DNA of 64,000 bases from Simplicispira hankyongi (GCF_003570885.1 NZ_QXJC01000003.1:372001-436000); one strand, 5' to 3'. Shown: positions 17,678-27,099, counted from the stretch's first letter. Notes: generated by a model from the sequence alone, not told the origin. A program made the numbers and translations.

Positions 17678-18667
17678 CTACGCCGGCAGCGCGGCTGCGA
17701 GCCTTTGGCTCCAATCCTGCTCGGAAATGAGCGATGCGCTGTCCCAAAGACCCTTTGCATTCGGACCCAAATGCAAGTTGGGTTCGAACAACTGCCAGAC
17801 GACGACCTGTGGTGGCTGCGTCCGAAATGCCGAGGATTCCAGGTACTCCATCAGCACGATCCAAAATCCTACGTCACCCGGTTTCCAATTGACAGACACC
17901 GGCCGGTCAAGCAGGTTGGACAATTTTTGCGGAAAACCGAAATACGGCTGCACCATGCTGTTTCCAGTAACGTGCACCGGAGCTGGCGCACTATCGAGAA
18001 GCCCCGTTTGTTCCGTCGCTCGTCGCACCGTAAAGATTTCACGTCCCGCCGCACGCCGCTGCTCAGGAGACAGGAAACGGTCGGCCAAGTCGCCGTAGCG
18101 CCGCTCTTTGGTAATAGCGCCCAGCGCAAGGCCGGTTCCGGGCTTGCCTGCAAGTTGGGGCACCAATTGGTGAATCAGCTCCGCCGTGGCCTGCGCCGTG
18201 GCATCGGCAGCGATCTGTGTCCAGTGCTGATCCGTACGGTAGTACACCTGTTCGCCCTTGGCCTGCAGTGCACGGAACAATGCTTCGGCATCAAATCCCG
18301 GAACCTTGGCCGCAGCCAGCCGGTCCCGAATGCCGGCATAGCGGCCGAGCATTTCAGGTGTCAGCGCGTCGTCTCCCACCAGCTTGTCGGCATAAAAAAG
18401 CTTCTTGCTGGGAATCACAGGCGCCACCAGCGCAATGCCCCGTGCGGCCAGGCGTCGGCGTACCTCCGCCACCCTCGCCACGTTGGCGTCAATCGCCGCC
18501 CAATCGGGTGCATCCGTGGTTCCCCAGGCAGGAAACAGGTAGTTGTCTTTGCCAATGATGGCCAGGATGTCCGGCTGCGCGTGGGCCGCACCTGCCAACC
18601 ACAGTCCTAGAGGCCAACTCAGCAGGGTTCGGCGGGTGAGTACGCAAAAGGGAGCGGAATGTTTCAT
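17678..18667 (-). CDS. AlgJ/AlgX-like SGNH acyltransferase, first copy (exported)
   Basis: A 329-residue protein with a cleavable signal peptide (TRRTLLSWPLGLWLAGAAHA); the twin Arg resembles a Tat signal, though Sec export is equally possible. The mature domain begins with IIGKDNYLFPAWG, as in AlgJ. The triad is conserved as YRTDQHW (Asp146, His148) and HVTGNSMVQPYFGFP (Ser237, with GNS rather than GDS). It is predicted to O-acylate the exopolysaccharide in the periplasm. It starts 40 bp after nfrA and ends 5 bp before the second SGNH gene. The two copies are diverged, not a recent duplication. Confidence 0.78.
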   Translation of the reverse strand: MKHSAPFCVLTRRTLLSWPLGLWLAGAAHAQPDILAIIGKDNYLFPAWGTTDAPDWAAIDANVARVAEVRRRLAARGIALVAPVIPSKKLFYADKLVGDDALTPEMLGRYAGIRDRLAAAKVPGFDAEALFRALQAKGEQVYYRTDQHWTQIAADATAQATAELIHQLVPQLAGKPGTGLALGAITKERRYGDLADRFLSPEQRRAAGREIFTVRRATEQTGLLDSAPAPVHVTGNSMVQPYFGFPQKLSNLLDRPVSVNWKPGDVGFWIVLMEYLESSAFRTQPPQVVVWQLFEPNLHLGPNAKGLWDSASLISEQDWSQRLAAALPA

Positions 18668-18707
18668 CGACAGATCGAAGGGAGTTCAACAACAGCGACC
18701 AGCGCTC

Positions 18708-21700
18708 TCAATAGGAATAGGTCAGACTCAGAAAGACCCCTCGGGCACGGTCGGTCACGCCGCCCAGGCGCGCTCGGTACTGCAAGGTGCCATCGATATA
18801 GGAGCTTTGCGCGCGGTAGTGGTCACCTTGAAGCCAGTAGCGCACATTGACGCCCACGCCTGCACCCACCGACCAGTCGCTGCCGCTCCCTGTAAGGTCA
18901 AAGCTCGCATTGCCCGCGACAGGTGAGCCGGTCACGCGGTTGCGGTTGGAGTACCAGTCGGCTGCCACCGAGACATGGGGAAAGAACACCAGGCGATCGC
19001 TGTAATCCGTGAGGAAACTGCGGCCTACACGCACCTCACCAGCGGCAAAACCCTGGCCACGCTTGAGCTTGCCGTTAGAGCTTCCCAGCACCTGGCCAGT
19101 GCTGTCGCGCAGGGTATAGGCGGTAGGCGCATCCAGCAGCGTGTAGCCCGCCTGCAGGTAGCCTTCCATGGTGAACCAGCTCTTGGTATCGATGCGCAGT
19201 CCCGTGCCTTCATAGAAACCGTAGAGCACATAGGCCTGCCAGGCGCCTGCGGCTGCATCGGTTCGGTAGTCCACCGCACTGGCCTGCTGGTTCAGCAAAC
19301 AGCGCACGGCGTTGGAACTTGGGTTGAGAAGCCCTGTGCGGGTTGCATTGCCGAGGAAGAATTGCCGTTCCAGGCCAAAGGTGAGGTTCTTTTCGGCCCA
19401 CGGCGTATAGCGGACACCGAGCGCGCCCGTGGTCGTGGGAAAGCCCGATGGGGCGTGCGTGCGGCTCTCCGCGACAGCTATCGCACCGCCGCCACAAGGG
19501 TCTGGCACGCTCTGCGCACCCGTGACATCGGTGCCGCTGTGCAGCGTATTCGACAAGCGCCCGTAGACATCAAAAGTGCTGCTGCTGGAATTAAGAAACT
19601 CAGGCGGTCGCCAATACGCTTCCACCGTGCTGAACTCGGAATTTCCCGGAACGGAAACAGGCTGCCCAACCAGGCCGTTCGACGGGGCACGGGCACCACG
19701 GTAGCCGACCGACGCTGTCAGCCCCCATTCACGAGAAAAGTTGGCAATGGCGCTGCGGGTATCGAAGCGCTGCTGTTTGTCCAGCGGCAGTTTGCCTTCA
19801 TCGGCGTCGTCAATCGCTTGGCGCAGCATGGCAGCGGCCGGCAACCGCCGGCCGGTTGCGGCCATGGCATACGCTTCGTCGAGCAAGTTGGTGGCGGGTG
19901 CGTTTCCTGTATTGCGCGCCGCGACAAAATCCTCCAAGGCCAACAGGGGTTTCCCATTGGCCAGCCGCAAATAGCCGCGCTGGCGCAGCAGGTTGGCGTC
20001 ATTGGCTTGCGCGGCCAATGCCTGGTCAAGCCGTGCCATGGCCTCCTGCTGCTCCACCGGAGTTCCCGCCGCCAGCGCCGTCGTCAGCAGCGTTTGATTG
20101 CCCGCATTTTTAGGGTCTTCTGCGACCGCCTTGCGCGCCAAGGCAATCGCCTCTGGATAGCGCTTCTGGCCGTAAGCCGCATAGGCCCGCGCCGCTGGGT
20201 TGTCGGTACCAGGGGCATCCCACGGCTCCATTTCGCACACCGTTCCATAGGGCGTGTCCCGGCACAGCTGCAATGGGGCATAGGCCGTCACAGGCAGCAC
20301 GTCTGCTGGCCTCCACAAGCTGCCGATAGCCTTCGCTGCCTCGCGGCGAGTCTTCGCCTGGCTGTCACCGGCAGGTAGCGGCTCCAGCAGCGCCAGCGCC
20401 CGCCCCCGTTGTCCGTTGGCAAGCGCAAGGTCGGCACCAATCAAACGGGTGTTGCGGCGCAGGGCCTCGTCGATCCAGTCCTGGGCAAGGACAGCATCAA
20501 TATCCTGCTGCGCAGCATCTCCCTGCCCCAGTTGTTGGCGCAGGTACGCTCGCTGGAGATGAATGGTGGTATTTTCATCATCGTCTTTCAACGCGTCGCT
20601 TGCCGCCACTTCTGCTCCTGCAATGTCCTGCGTTGCCTGCAAGGCACTGATGAGCAACAGACGATGGCTGGCGACATCCGGGGCCCGGCGCACAGCTTCG
20701 CGCGCCTCTGGCACAGCGTCCTGGGGACGGTTCGCGGCGATCGCGTCGAAAGCCTTCTGAGCGTACTGAACAGCGATCGCCTGACTGGCCACGCGCATCA
20801 AGGCTCCAATGGCATCGCGGTTGGGTGCGCCCAGCTCGATTGCTTGTTGGCCTGCAGCAATCATGTTCTCGTAGCGCTGTAGATCTTCCAGGGCATTGAG
20901 CCAAAGGAGTGCCCAATCGCCCTGGCTGGGATCCGTGCGCACGGCAATTTCTGCATTGGAAGCGGCCTCCGCGTACTTTCCGGAGGCCAGCTGCTGGAAC
21001 GCGAGCGTGGCGATAGGAAAGGCCTTGCGGTATTCCGGTGTCGTAGGCACAGTGCCGGCGGCCCCTGGCGCCGACTTCAGGTTCGTAAGCGCCGCCTCCA
21101 GCTCGGGACTGGTGTAACCGTTGGTGATGGCCTGCTCGGCAGCATGCACCGCGTCGTCAATGCGCCCCAATTTCTGCAAGGCATACACGCGCAATTGGTA
21201 CAAACGAATTACATCCGGACGCAGTGCCAAAGCGGCATCTGCACGTTTCAGCGCAGTTTCATAGTCGCCGCGGGCGTAGGCCTTGTAGCCTTGATCCGAA
21301 AGGTGCCACGCCCGGCCGCGCAGGCCGCCACTGCTGCGCCTGGCCCGTGCTGCTGGCTTGCTGTTGGGTTCCGCGCGCTGTGGACGCTCGATCTGATCGG
21401 GGGGCGCAATCGCGGGGAAAGGTGCCACAGGTTGAACGGGTTGCACCGGCGCATCGGGTCGCGGGGCTTGCCAAACCGGCAAGGCGGGCATTTGCAGCCT
21501 GACGTACCGCATCAAAGCGCGCTGGAAGACGTTGTCCGTGATGGTATCTGCGGGGCCAGCGCTCCAGGAGCTGTCCTGCATGTGCTCAATTTCCTGCAAA
21601 GCATGCGCAATCAACTCGGGCCCAAGCCGGTTGGTGGACAGCGGTGCGGGTGGCGCTGCTGCCAGCACTGGCTGCCCCCTTGGAGCACCCCGATGCAGCG

Positions 21701-21974
21701 TCAACGCGCGGGCCAGCCTCAAGCGTGCAGTCACGACCTCGCGCGGGTCACGCAGCAACTGCGCGACTTGAGGCGCTTCTTGCGGAGCGTTCGGCCTGGG
21801 TGCTGGGCGCGATGGATCGGGCATCGTCATCACCATGGACATCGTGAGATGCAAGGGAATCTCGTCGCCCTGTGCTGCAGTGTCCCCGTGCTGCGAGGCG
21901 GCCCCTGCAGAAGCAAGCGGCCAAGCAAGGGCCAGCGACATGACCAAAAGGGTGCGGCTGCACAGCGGCTTCAT
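18708..21974 (-). CDS. nfrA: NfrA-like outer-membrane protein (TPR plus C-terminal barrel)
   Basis: A 1088-residue outer-membrane protein. A signal peptide (1-26), a proline-rich linker, then TPR-like repeats from ~220 to ~700 (QGYKAYARGDYETALKRADA; AYAAYGQKRYPEAIALARKA) precede a C-terminal domain matching the phage N4 adsorption protein A family (VEAYWRPPEFLNSSS; SWFTMEGYLQAGYTLLD). It ends SLTYSY, an aromatic terminus typical of beta-barrels. The layout resembles exporters such as BcsC and PgaA, so it probably carries the polysaccharide through the outer membrane. In E. coli NfrA is the N4 phage receptor component. Its ATG overlaps the nfrB stop by 4 nt. Confidence 0.87.
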   Translation of the reverse strand: MKPLCSRTLLVMSLALAWPLASAGAASQHGDTAAQGDEIPLHLTMSMVMTMPDPSRPAPRPNAPQEAPQVAQLLRDPREVVTARLRLARALTLHRGAPRGQPVLAAAPPAPLSTNRLGPELIAHALQEIEHMQDSSWSAGPADTITDNVFQRALMRYVRLQMPALPVWQAPRPDAPVQPVQPVAPFPAIAPPDQIERPQRAEPNSKPAARARRSSGGLRGRAWHLSDQGYKAYARGDYETALKRADAALALRPDVIRLYQLRVYALQKLGRIDDAVHAAEQAITNGYTSPELEAALTNLKSAPGAAGTVPTTPEYRKAFPIATLAFQQLASGKYAEAASNAEIAVRTDPSQGDWALLWLNALEDLQRYENMIAAGQQAIELGAPNRDAIGALMRVASQAIAVQYAQKAFDAIAANRPQDAVPEAREAVRRAPDVASHRLLLISALQATQDIAGAEVAASDALKDDDENTTIHLQRAYLRQQLGQGDAAQQDIDAVLAQDWIDEALRRNTRLIGADLALANGQRGRALALLEPLPAGDSQAKTRREAAKAIGSLWRPADVLPVTAYAPLQLCRDTPYGTVCEMEPWDAPGTDNPAARAYAAYGQKRYPEAIALARKAVAEDPKNAGNQTLLTTALAAGTPVEQQEAMARLDQALAAQANDANLLRQRGYLRLANGKPLLALEDFVAARNTGNAPATNLLDEAYAMAATGRRLPAAAMLRQAIDDADEGKLPLDKQQRFDTRSAIANFSREWGLTASVGYRGARAPSNGLVGQPVSVPGNSEFSTVEAYWRPPEFLNSSSSTFDVYGRLSNTLHSGTDVTGAQSVPDPCGGGAIAVAESRTHAPSGFPTTTGALGVRYTPWAEKNLTFGLERQFFLGNATRTGLLNPSSNAVRCLLNQQASAVDYRTDAAAGAWQAYVLYGFYEGTGLRIDTKSWFTMEGYLQAGYTLLDAPTAYTLRDSTGQVLGSSNGKLKRGQGFAAGEVRVGRSFLTDYSDRLVFFPHVSVAADWYSNRNRVTGSPVAGNASFDLTGSGSDWSVGAGVGVNVRYWLQGDHYRAQSSYIDGTLQYRARLGGVTDRARGVFLSLTYSY

Positions 21975-23674
21975 ACGGCGACGATATCCTGCATGGCGGG
22001 GTGCGGCGGTGCCACGGGCTTGGATTCCGCTTCTTGAAATAAGATGGCTTCTTCCAGCGTGCCTTCGTCCAGCCAGCCCTGCTCCAACAAAATGGCGCCT
22101 AACGGACGGCGCGAGTCGCGCTGCATGACCAGTGCCTGCTGAAGGTGACTGGCATCAATGGCACGCCAGGACAGCAGCACTTCGCCAAGACGCTGGCGAT
22201 GCCGGTCAAGCTGGTCAGCCGAAGGGAAATCGTGCATGGTCTTGTCCCAGACCAGTCGGGTGCCCAGCAATTTGTGCGACAAGAACAGGCGCCAAGCGCG
22301 GGCTGCGGCCATGGCGTTGATGAAGTTGCCTATCACCATGCGAGGAATGGACAGCAGTCCATGCTCCCACCCATACATGCTGCCAACAAAGTAGGCGCGC
22401 TGTACCACGCGCAGCAGGAGGGCGATGGCATTGAGCCCCATGATGGTCATGAACCAGCCATTGATACGGAACACGGATGGGTAGTACACCGTCCACCAGC
22501 CCAGTTGATCGGCGGCATAGAACACCAGGAAATTGAGCATCAGCAAATAGCCCAGGATGGCCACGAAAGCGGTGACCAAGCCTTTGCGATCACGGAACAA
22601 CAGGTACTTGGTCGAGAGCGGGCCGGCCCAGCCGACTTGCTGCCAGCCTTGTAAACCAATACCAATGGTCCAGCGCGCCTTTTGCCGATAGGCCGCCCGG
22701 AAGTTGTCGGGGAAAAATTCACGGACGCCCAAAGGCATCTGGATGGAACCCATCTTTTCTCGCCCGAGCCCAAACCAGGAAGTGCGCCGCGTCACGTAGT
22801 CCACGTCGAATTTGCCAAAAATCTGCTTCATCCCCATGCGGTTGAGGCGCGTGCCAATGTCGTAATCCTCGGTCAAGCTCTCTACATTGAACGGCTCGTT
22901 GCTCGTCGTGGCCGTCAGCACCTGCATCGCGCTATGGGAAAAGCAGGTGCCCACGCCAGCCGACGGCACCATGCTGGAGAGGCTCTCGCGCACCACCAGA
23001 TCTTTGCTGTGCCACTCCGCAAACTCATCCATGTAAGTCCCCGCGATCAGCTCGAACCAACTGCGTTCCAGCGATGTCACCGGCAGTTGGATGAAATCCA
23101 TGCGCGGCAGCAGATAGTTGTAGTACTTGAGTTCCAGCGGGTGCAGCACATCTTCGCTGTCGTGCAACACGAAGCCGGCAAAAACTTGCGAGACCGCCCG
23201 TTCGTGCAGAAATGCCGCCTGCACGATCCAGTTGAGGCAATCGGCCTTGCAGGTCGGCCCATCATGCGGGACCTCGACACGCACCAGTTGCCGGTACCGC
23301 CGGCGCATGCGCTCCACCTCGGCAATGGTGCGTTCGTCGTTGCGGTAGGTTCCCACGAAGATGGTGTAGTTCGTATAGTCCAGAACCGACACCATGTTGC
23401 TGAGCATGGGCGCGATCACGTCGTATTCCAGCCATGCCGGCACCATGATCGCCATAGGTTGCTCAGCATGCGAACGCAGTTGCTCGGCCGTCAGCCGCTT
23501 GTACTGACGACGCCGCACCACGACCGTGCGGTAGATCTGCCGCACCCAGTACCAGGCGTCAATAAACAAGTCATCCAGACTAGAGAGCAGGATGACGACG
23601 CCTACCACCGCCGTCACGATTTCGAGACCGCGGTAGTAGTCGGCAAACAGATAGGGCCAGTACAGCGTGAACAT
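21971..23674 (-). CDS. nfrB: NfrB-like family 2 glycosyltransferase with C-terminal MshEN c-di-GMP domain
   Basis: Inner-membrane polysaccharide synthase of 567 residues. An N-terminal helix precedes a GT2 domain with VLHDSEDVLHPLEL (172-175), SLTEDYDIGTRL (268-270) and QKARW (331-335), the processive-synthase set, then further membrane helices (~365-435). The C-terminus has two tandem 24-residue MshEN-type motifs: RLGEVLLSWRAID to Gln518 (Arg in place of the usual Gly at motif position 10) and PLGAILLEQGWLD to Gln547. In E. coli this domain makes NfrB c-di-GMP-responsive. It is shorter than E. coli NfrB, about 745 residues. It lies 27 bp after the BcsB-like gene and overlaps nfrA by 4 nt. 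Confidence 0.9.
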   Translation of the reverse strand: MFTLYWPYLFADYYRGLEIVTAVVGVVILLSSLDDLFIDAWYWVRQIYRTVVVRRRQYKRLTAEQLRSHAEQPMAIMVPAWLEYDVIAPMLSNMVSVLDYTNYTIFVGTYRNDERTIAEVERMRRRYRQLVRVEVPHDGPTCKADCLNWIVQAAFLHERAVSQVFAGFVLHDSEDVLHPLELKYYNYLLPRMDFIQLPVTSLERSWFELIAGTYMDEFAEWHSKDLVVRESLSSMVPSAGVGTCFSHSAMQVLTATTSNEPFNVESLTEDYDIGTRLNRMGMKQIFGKFDVDYVTRRTSWFGLGREKMGSIQMPLGVREFFPDNFRAAYRQKARWTIGIGLQGWQQVGWAGPLSTKYLLFRDRKGLVTAFVAILGYLLMLNFLVFYAADQLGWWTVYYPSVFRINGWFMTIMGLNAIALLLRVVQRAYFVGSMYGWEHGLLSIPRMVIGNFINAMAAARAWRLFLSHKLLGTRLVWDKTMHDFPSADQLDRHRQRLGEVLLSWRAIDASHLQQALVMQRDSRRPLGAILLEQGWLDEGTLEEAILFQEAESKPVAPPHPAMQDIVAV

Positions 23675-23701
23675 GCGGTCCAGACAGGACGTAGAGCGTC
23701 G

Positions 23702-25912
23702 TTACTGGCTCTTTTGCTGTGAATGGCGGCGCTTGAGGCGATAAGCCCACACAAACAGCAGCAGCAACACCAGGAGCGCCGCGCTCACCAATGGCACACC
23801 CCAGGAGAAGTACCGACGCCATTCGTAGAACGCCCCCTCGCCAGCACGCGGCGGCTGGCTCGCTGAAGGGTTGCTGCTGTCCACCCAGCTCACAGGGCCT
23901 TGTGCACCAATCAAAGCAATATCGCCACGATTGAGCACAAAGGGCTTCTCTTGAACAGGTGCCTGGCCGCCCAGGGTCTGCCAATACAGCCCATCCTGAT
24001 CGTGGGCGCGTGTGACTTCGACGGCACTCAGGTGGGCCAAACCATTGACATCCAGCCAAGGGGTCTTTTTGCCGTTGATGCGCAAATGGGCATCCTTGAT
24101 CTCCACCCGCGCCTTGGCACCGTCCACTGGAGCCTCCATGGCGAGGAAGGGCCGGGTTGGCGCGGTGGCGGCGCCTTGCGCAGCAACGACCAGCTCGGCC
24201 CGCACGGGCGTCACGCCTGCGGCCACCGCCATGCGCACCACCCGCATCAAGCTGGTCGGCGCATCGGCAAGATACGCCTGCGGAATGATGAGTTCCGGCG
24301 TACCGGACATCAACGGGAGCAAGCCAACAAAAGTACCGTCAGGCTCGGAATCACCGCCACGCACATAACTTGTAGGCAGCACACTCACGGGAAAGGCCTG
24401 CGGCGTCTCATTGCAATCGTTCGAATAGGGCTGGCGCTGGAACGACACGCGCACCACATTACTGAGGCCAAGGGCATAGCCAGGAACGCGCGCATCCAGC
24501 CGCTCGGGGTGTCCATCGGCCTGCAAGCGCCTGGCAGACAGCAACACGTTGTTCCAGAACACTGAGGCCACCGGCCGCGTGGAGGAAGCCCCGGGTGCCG
24601 CAGCCACATCCACCACCAAATCGGTGGGCATGCGGCCGTTGACCGCTACGGCGGCCAGAGGCAAAGTGGCCGTCCAGTCGCCATGCGCCAGCACGTCAAA
24701 GTTGGCATCACTGCCGCCCAGGTTCGTCAGACGCAGTGCCGCCTGGTCAATCACCTCGGGAGCGTTGGCCTCGGCGATCACCACATTGCGCGCCGTCAAA
24801 GCGTTGCGCCATACATCTGCAAAGGCGCCAGCCGCTTTGGCTCCGGCGTCTTCGGCCACGACGATGACCGGATGCGCTCCCAATGTGGCCAAACGCACGC
24901 TATGCGAGGGCACCGCCGCTGCGCCCAGCGCCGTTTGCAAACTGCGCCAGGTCGCCAATGCGCGAGTGGCGTCTGGATCGGCGGAAAGCTGTGCGCCCAG
25001 GGCATCCAGCGCTGCAGCGACCTGCTTTTGCAGGGCGGGATCGGCAACAACGATATCGCCCGTTGCCAGCGACGATCCAAGAACCACCAAGGCACCGACC
25101 TCGGCCTCGTCCTTCAGCGCGTGCTTGGCCTCATTTTGGCCCAGGGCCGCGAACGCCGGCACATTGGCCAGGCCAGGAGGCAACTGCCAGCCCGTCGTAT
25201 CGACCATATCGCCAGGCGACGGGAAAGACTTCACTTGGACGCGGCGATTGGCCTGCTCCAGCGCAACGCCAAGCCGCCAAGCCGTGTCGTAGGCCGTTTT
25301 GTTCAGGCTGCGCGAGGCCACCAGCAAGGTCGGGTGGGCAGGTAGCGTCAGCCAGGCATCCGCAAGACTGGTCAAGGCCGCACTGCTGAAACGGTAGTTG
25401 AATCGCGTGTCGCTCGACACAGACAACACGTTGCCCGTGGAGCGCTCCACGTCGCAAATACGCTGGCCGACATTGTTCAGCCAATCCACACGAAAACGCA
25501 GGAAGCCATTGCCGGGCTTGCTGACATCGACCTTCAAGAGCTGGCTGGCATCGCCTTCAGAGGTGTCGATGCGGCGCGAATGCACGGGTTTGCCATTGAC
25601 AAACAAAAGCATGGAGGTGCGCCCCTCCTCAGCCTTGTAATAGCGCCCGCGGAAATCGACGCTAGCATCGGCCAGATGCAGCGTGCGTGGCACTGGAAGG
25701 TAAAACTCCTGTCGGCTGTCATAACCGCTGAGCAGGACATCCTCACCAAAACCCAGATCGGACAAGGCAAAACTGCGGTTGACCCAGGTGTCGCCCTGCA
25801 AGCGCTGCAGCGCATCTCCGGCCGGACTGGCCCATGCCAGAAGAGGCGCACTCAAGCCGATCAAGGCAAGCAGGCGCGAAAGACGCCGTGGGTGAGAGAC
25901 GCTGGCTGTCAT
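23702..25912 (-). CDS. BcsB-like periplasmic subunit of a polysaccharide synthase
   Basis: A 736-residue protein resembling the cellulose synthase regulatory subunit BcsB: signal peptide (LSRLLALIGLSAPLLAWASP), a large periplasmic part with carbohydrate-binding-like segments (MLLFVNGKPVHSRRIDTSEG; LVDVAAAPGASS) and a C-terminal membrane anchor (GVPLVSAALLVLLLLFVWAY) followed by basic residues. BcsB guides the growing chain from the membrane synthase into the periplasm; here the partner would be NfrB. Start 25912 overlaps the wecB stop by 4 nt (ATGA); the longer open frame upstream is antisense or shadow. A BcsB-type subunit is not part of the E. coli nfrAB locus, so it is a notable addition. 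Confidence 0.8.
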   Translation of the reverse strand: MTASVSHPRRLSRLLALIGLSAPLLAWASPAGDALQRLQGDTWVNRSFALSDLGFGEDVLLSGYDSRQEFYLPVPRTLHLADASVDFRGRYYKAEEGRTSMLLFVNGKPVHSRRIDTSEGDASQLLKVDVSKPGNGFLRFRVDWLNNVGQRICDVERSTGNVLSVSSDTRFNYRFSSAALTSLADAWLTLPAHPTLLVASRSLNKTAYDTAWRLGVALEQANRRVQVKSFPSPGDMVDTTGWQLPPGLANVPAFAALGQNEAKHALKDEAEVGALVVLGSSLATGDIVVADPALQKQVAAALDALGAQLSADPDATRALATWRSLQTALGAAAVPSHSVRLATLGAHPVIVVAEDAGAKAAGAFADVWRNALTARNVVIAEANAPEVIDQAALRLTNLGGSDANFDVLAHGDWTATLPLAAVAVNGRMPTDLVVDVAAAPGASSTRPVASVFWNNVLLSARRLQADGHPERLDARVPGYALGLSNVVRVSFQRQPYSNDCNETPQAFPVSVLPTSYVRGGDSEPDGTFVGLLPLMSGTPELIIPQAYLADAPTSLMRVVRMAVAAGVTPVRAELVVAAQGAATAPTRPFLAMEAPVDGAKARVEIKDAHLRINGKKTPWLDVNGLAHLSAVEVTRAHDQDGLYWQTLGGQAPVQEKPFVLNRGDIALIGAQGPVSWVDSSNPSASQPPRAGEGAFYEWRRYFSWGVPLVSAALLVLLLLFVWAYRLKRRHSQQKSQ

Positions 25913-27099
25913 AGGTGAGACTCCGCAATAAAAGCGTTCATGAGAGGCTGCGATTGGGCAATCGGCCCGGGTCTGAATTCGGCAAAGGCGCGCCCGCACA
26001 AGGCATCGACGATGCGCTGGCAGGCGTGTCCGTCGCCATAAGGGTTGCCTTTGCGGCAAAACTCGGTATGCAGGGAGGCATCGTCCAGCAGGCGCGTCGC
26101 CTCGGCGGTAATGCGCTCGCGCGAGGTCCCCACCAGGCGCACCGTCCCTGCCGCCACGGCTTCCGGGCGCTCGGTCACATCGCGCATGACCAGCACCGGC
26201 TTGCCAAGGGCAGGCGCTTCTTCCTGCACGCCGCCAGAATCGGTCAGGATGAGGTAGGCGCGCCGCATCAGCCAGACGAAATCCACGTAGTCGAGCGGCT
26301 CAATCAAGTGGACATTGGCCTGACTGGCCAGGGATTGCCGCACAACATCCCGCACGTTGGGATTCAAATGCACCGGGTAAACGATTTGCACATCGTCCCG
26401 CTGTGCAAGCGCCTCCAAAGCAGCGCAGATATTGCGAAATCCTTCACCGAAATTTTCTCGGCGGTGGCCCGTCACCAACACAAGTTTTCGCTCGGCATCC
26501 AGCCAGCTGTAGCGCTGCGCCAGAGCGCGCTGGCGCTCAGCATCGGCGTCAAGCCGAGCCAGCGTGGCATTGAGCGCATCGATGACCGTGTTGCCCGTCA
26601 CCCAGATATGGCCCGATACCTTTTCTTGCAGCGCTGCCTCGCGTGCCGCCGGCGTGGGAGCGAACAGCCAGGTGCTCATCGAATCGACGAGCCGGCGGTT
26701 CATCTCCTCGGGAAAAGGCGAATGCATGTTGCCGCTGCGCAGGCCGGCTTCCACATGCCCCACGGCAATGCGGCGATGAAACGCAGCCATGGCTGCCGCT
26801 GCCGCTGTTGTGGTATCGCCATGCACCAGCACGCAATCGGGCTGCTCGGCGTCAAGCACCGCACCCACAGCCGTCAGCAGCCGTGCATACAGACCATTGA
26901 GCGTCTGATTCGGCCGCATGACATCGAGTTCGTGCTGGGCCTGCAGACCAAACAGCGCCATGACCTGCGCCAGCATCTCACGGTGCTGCCCAGTAACGCA
27001 AACGCTGCTATGTAACTGTGGCTCCCGACCCAGTGCTGCCACAAGGGGAGCCATCTTGATGGCTTCGGGACGGGTACCGAAAATTGAAAGAACGCGCAT
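25909..27099 (-). CDS. wecB: UDP-N-acetylglucosamine 2-epimerase, non-hydrolysing
   Basis: Cytosolic enzyme converting UDP-GlcNAc to UDP-ManNAc, 396 residues. Characteristic blocks are SIFGTRPEAIKMAPLV, VHGDTTTAAAAAMAAF, GHVEAGLRSGNMHSPFPEE and LTDSGGVQEEAP. As first gene of the nfr-like operon it presumably supplies UDP-ManNAc to NfrB; in E. coli WecB is likewise required for the NfrAB glycan. A sigma-70-like promoter lies ~140 bp upstream. No wecC (UDP-ManNAc dehydrogenase) is nearby, arguing for ManNAc rather than ManNAcA as the sugar used. Confidence 0.95.
   Translation of the reverse strand: MRVLSIFGTRPEAIKMAPLVAALGREPQLHSSVCVTGQHREMLAQVMALFGLQAQHELDVMRPNQTLNGLYARLLTAVGAVLDAEQPDCVLVHGDTTTAAAAAMAAFHRRIAVGHVEAGLRSGNMHSPFPEEMNRRLVDSMSTWLFAPTPAAREAALQEKVSGHIWVTGNTVIDALNATLARLDADAERQRALAQRYSWLDAERKLVLVTGHRRENFGEGFRNICAALEALAQRDDVQIVYPVHLNPNVRDVVRQSLASQANVHLIEPLDYVDFVWLMRRAYLILTDSGGVQEEAPALGKPVLVMRDVTERPEAVAAGTVRLVGTSRERITAEATRLLDDASLHTEFCRKGNPYGDGHACQRIVDALCGRAFAEFRPGPIAQSQPLMNAFIAESHL

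Noticed and set aside
18975-20378. 467-codon plus-strand open frame
   Set aside because: Antisense to nfrA; no family-like sequence.
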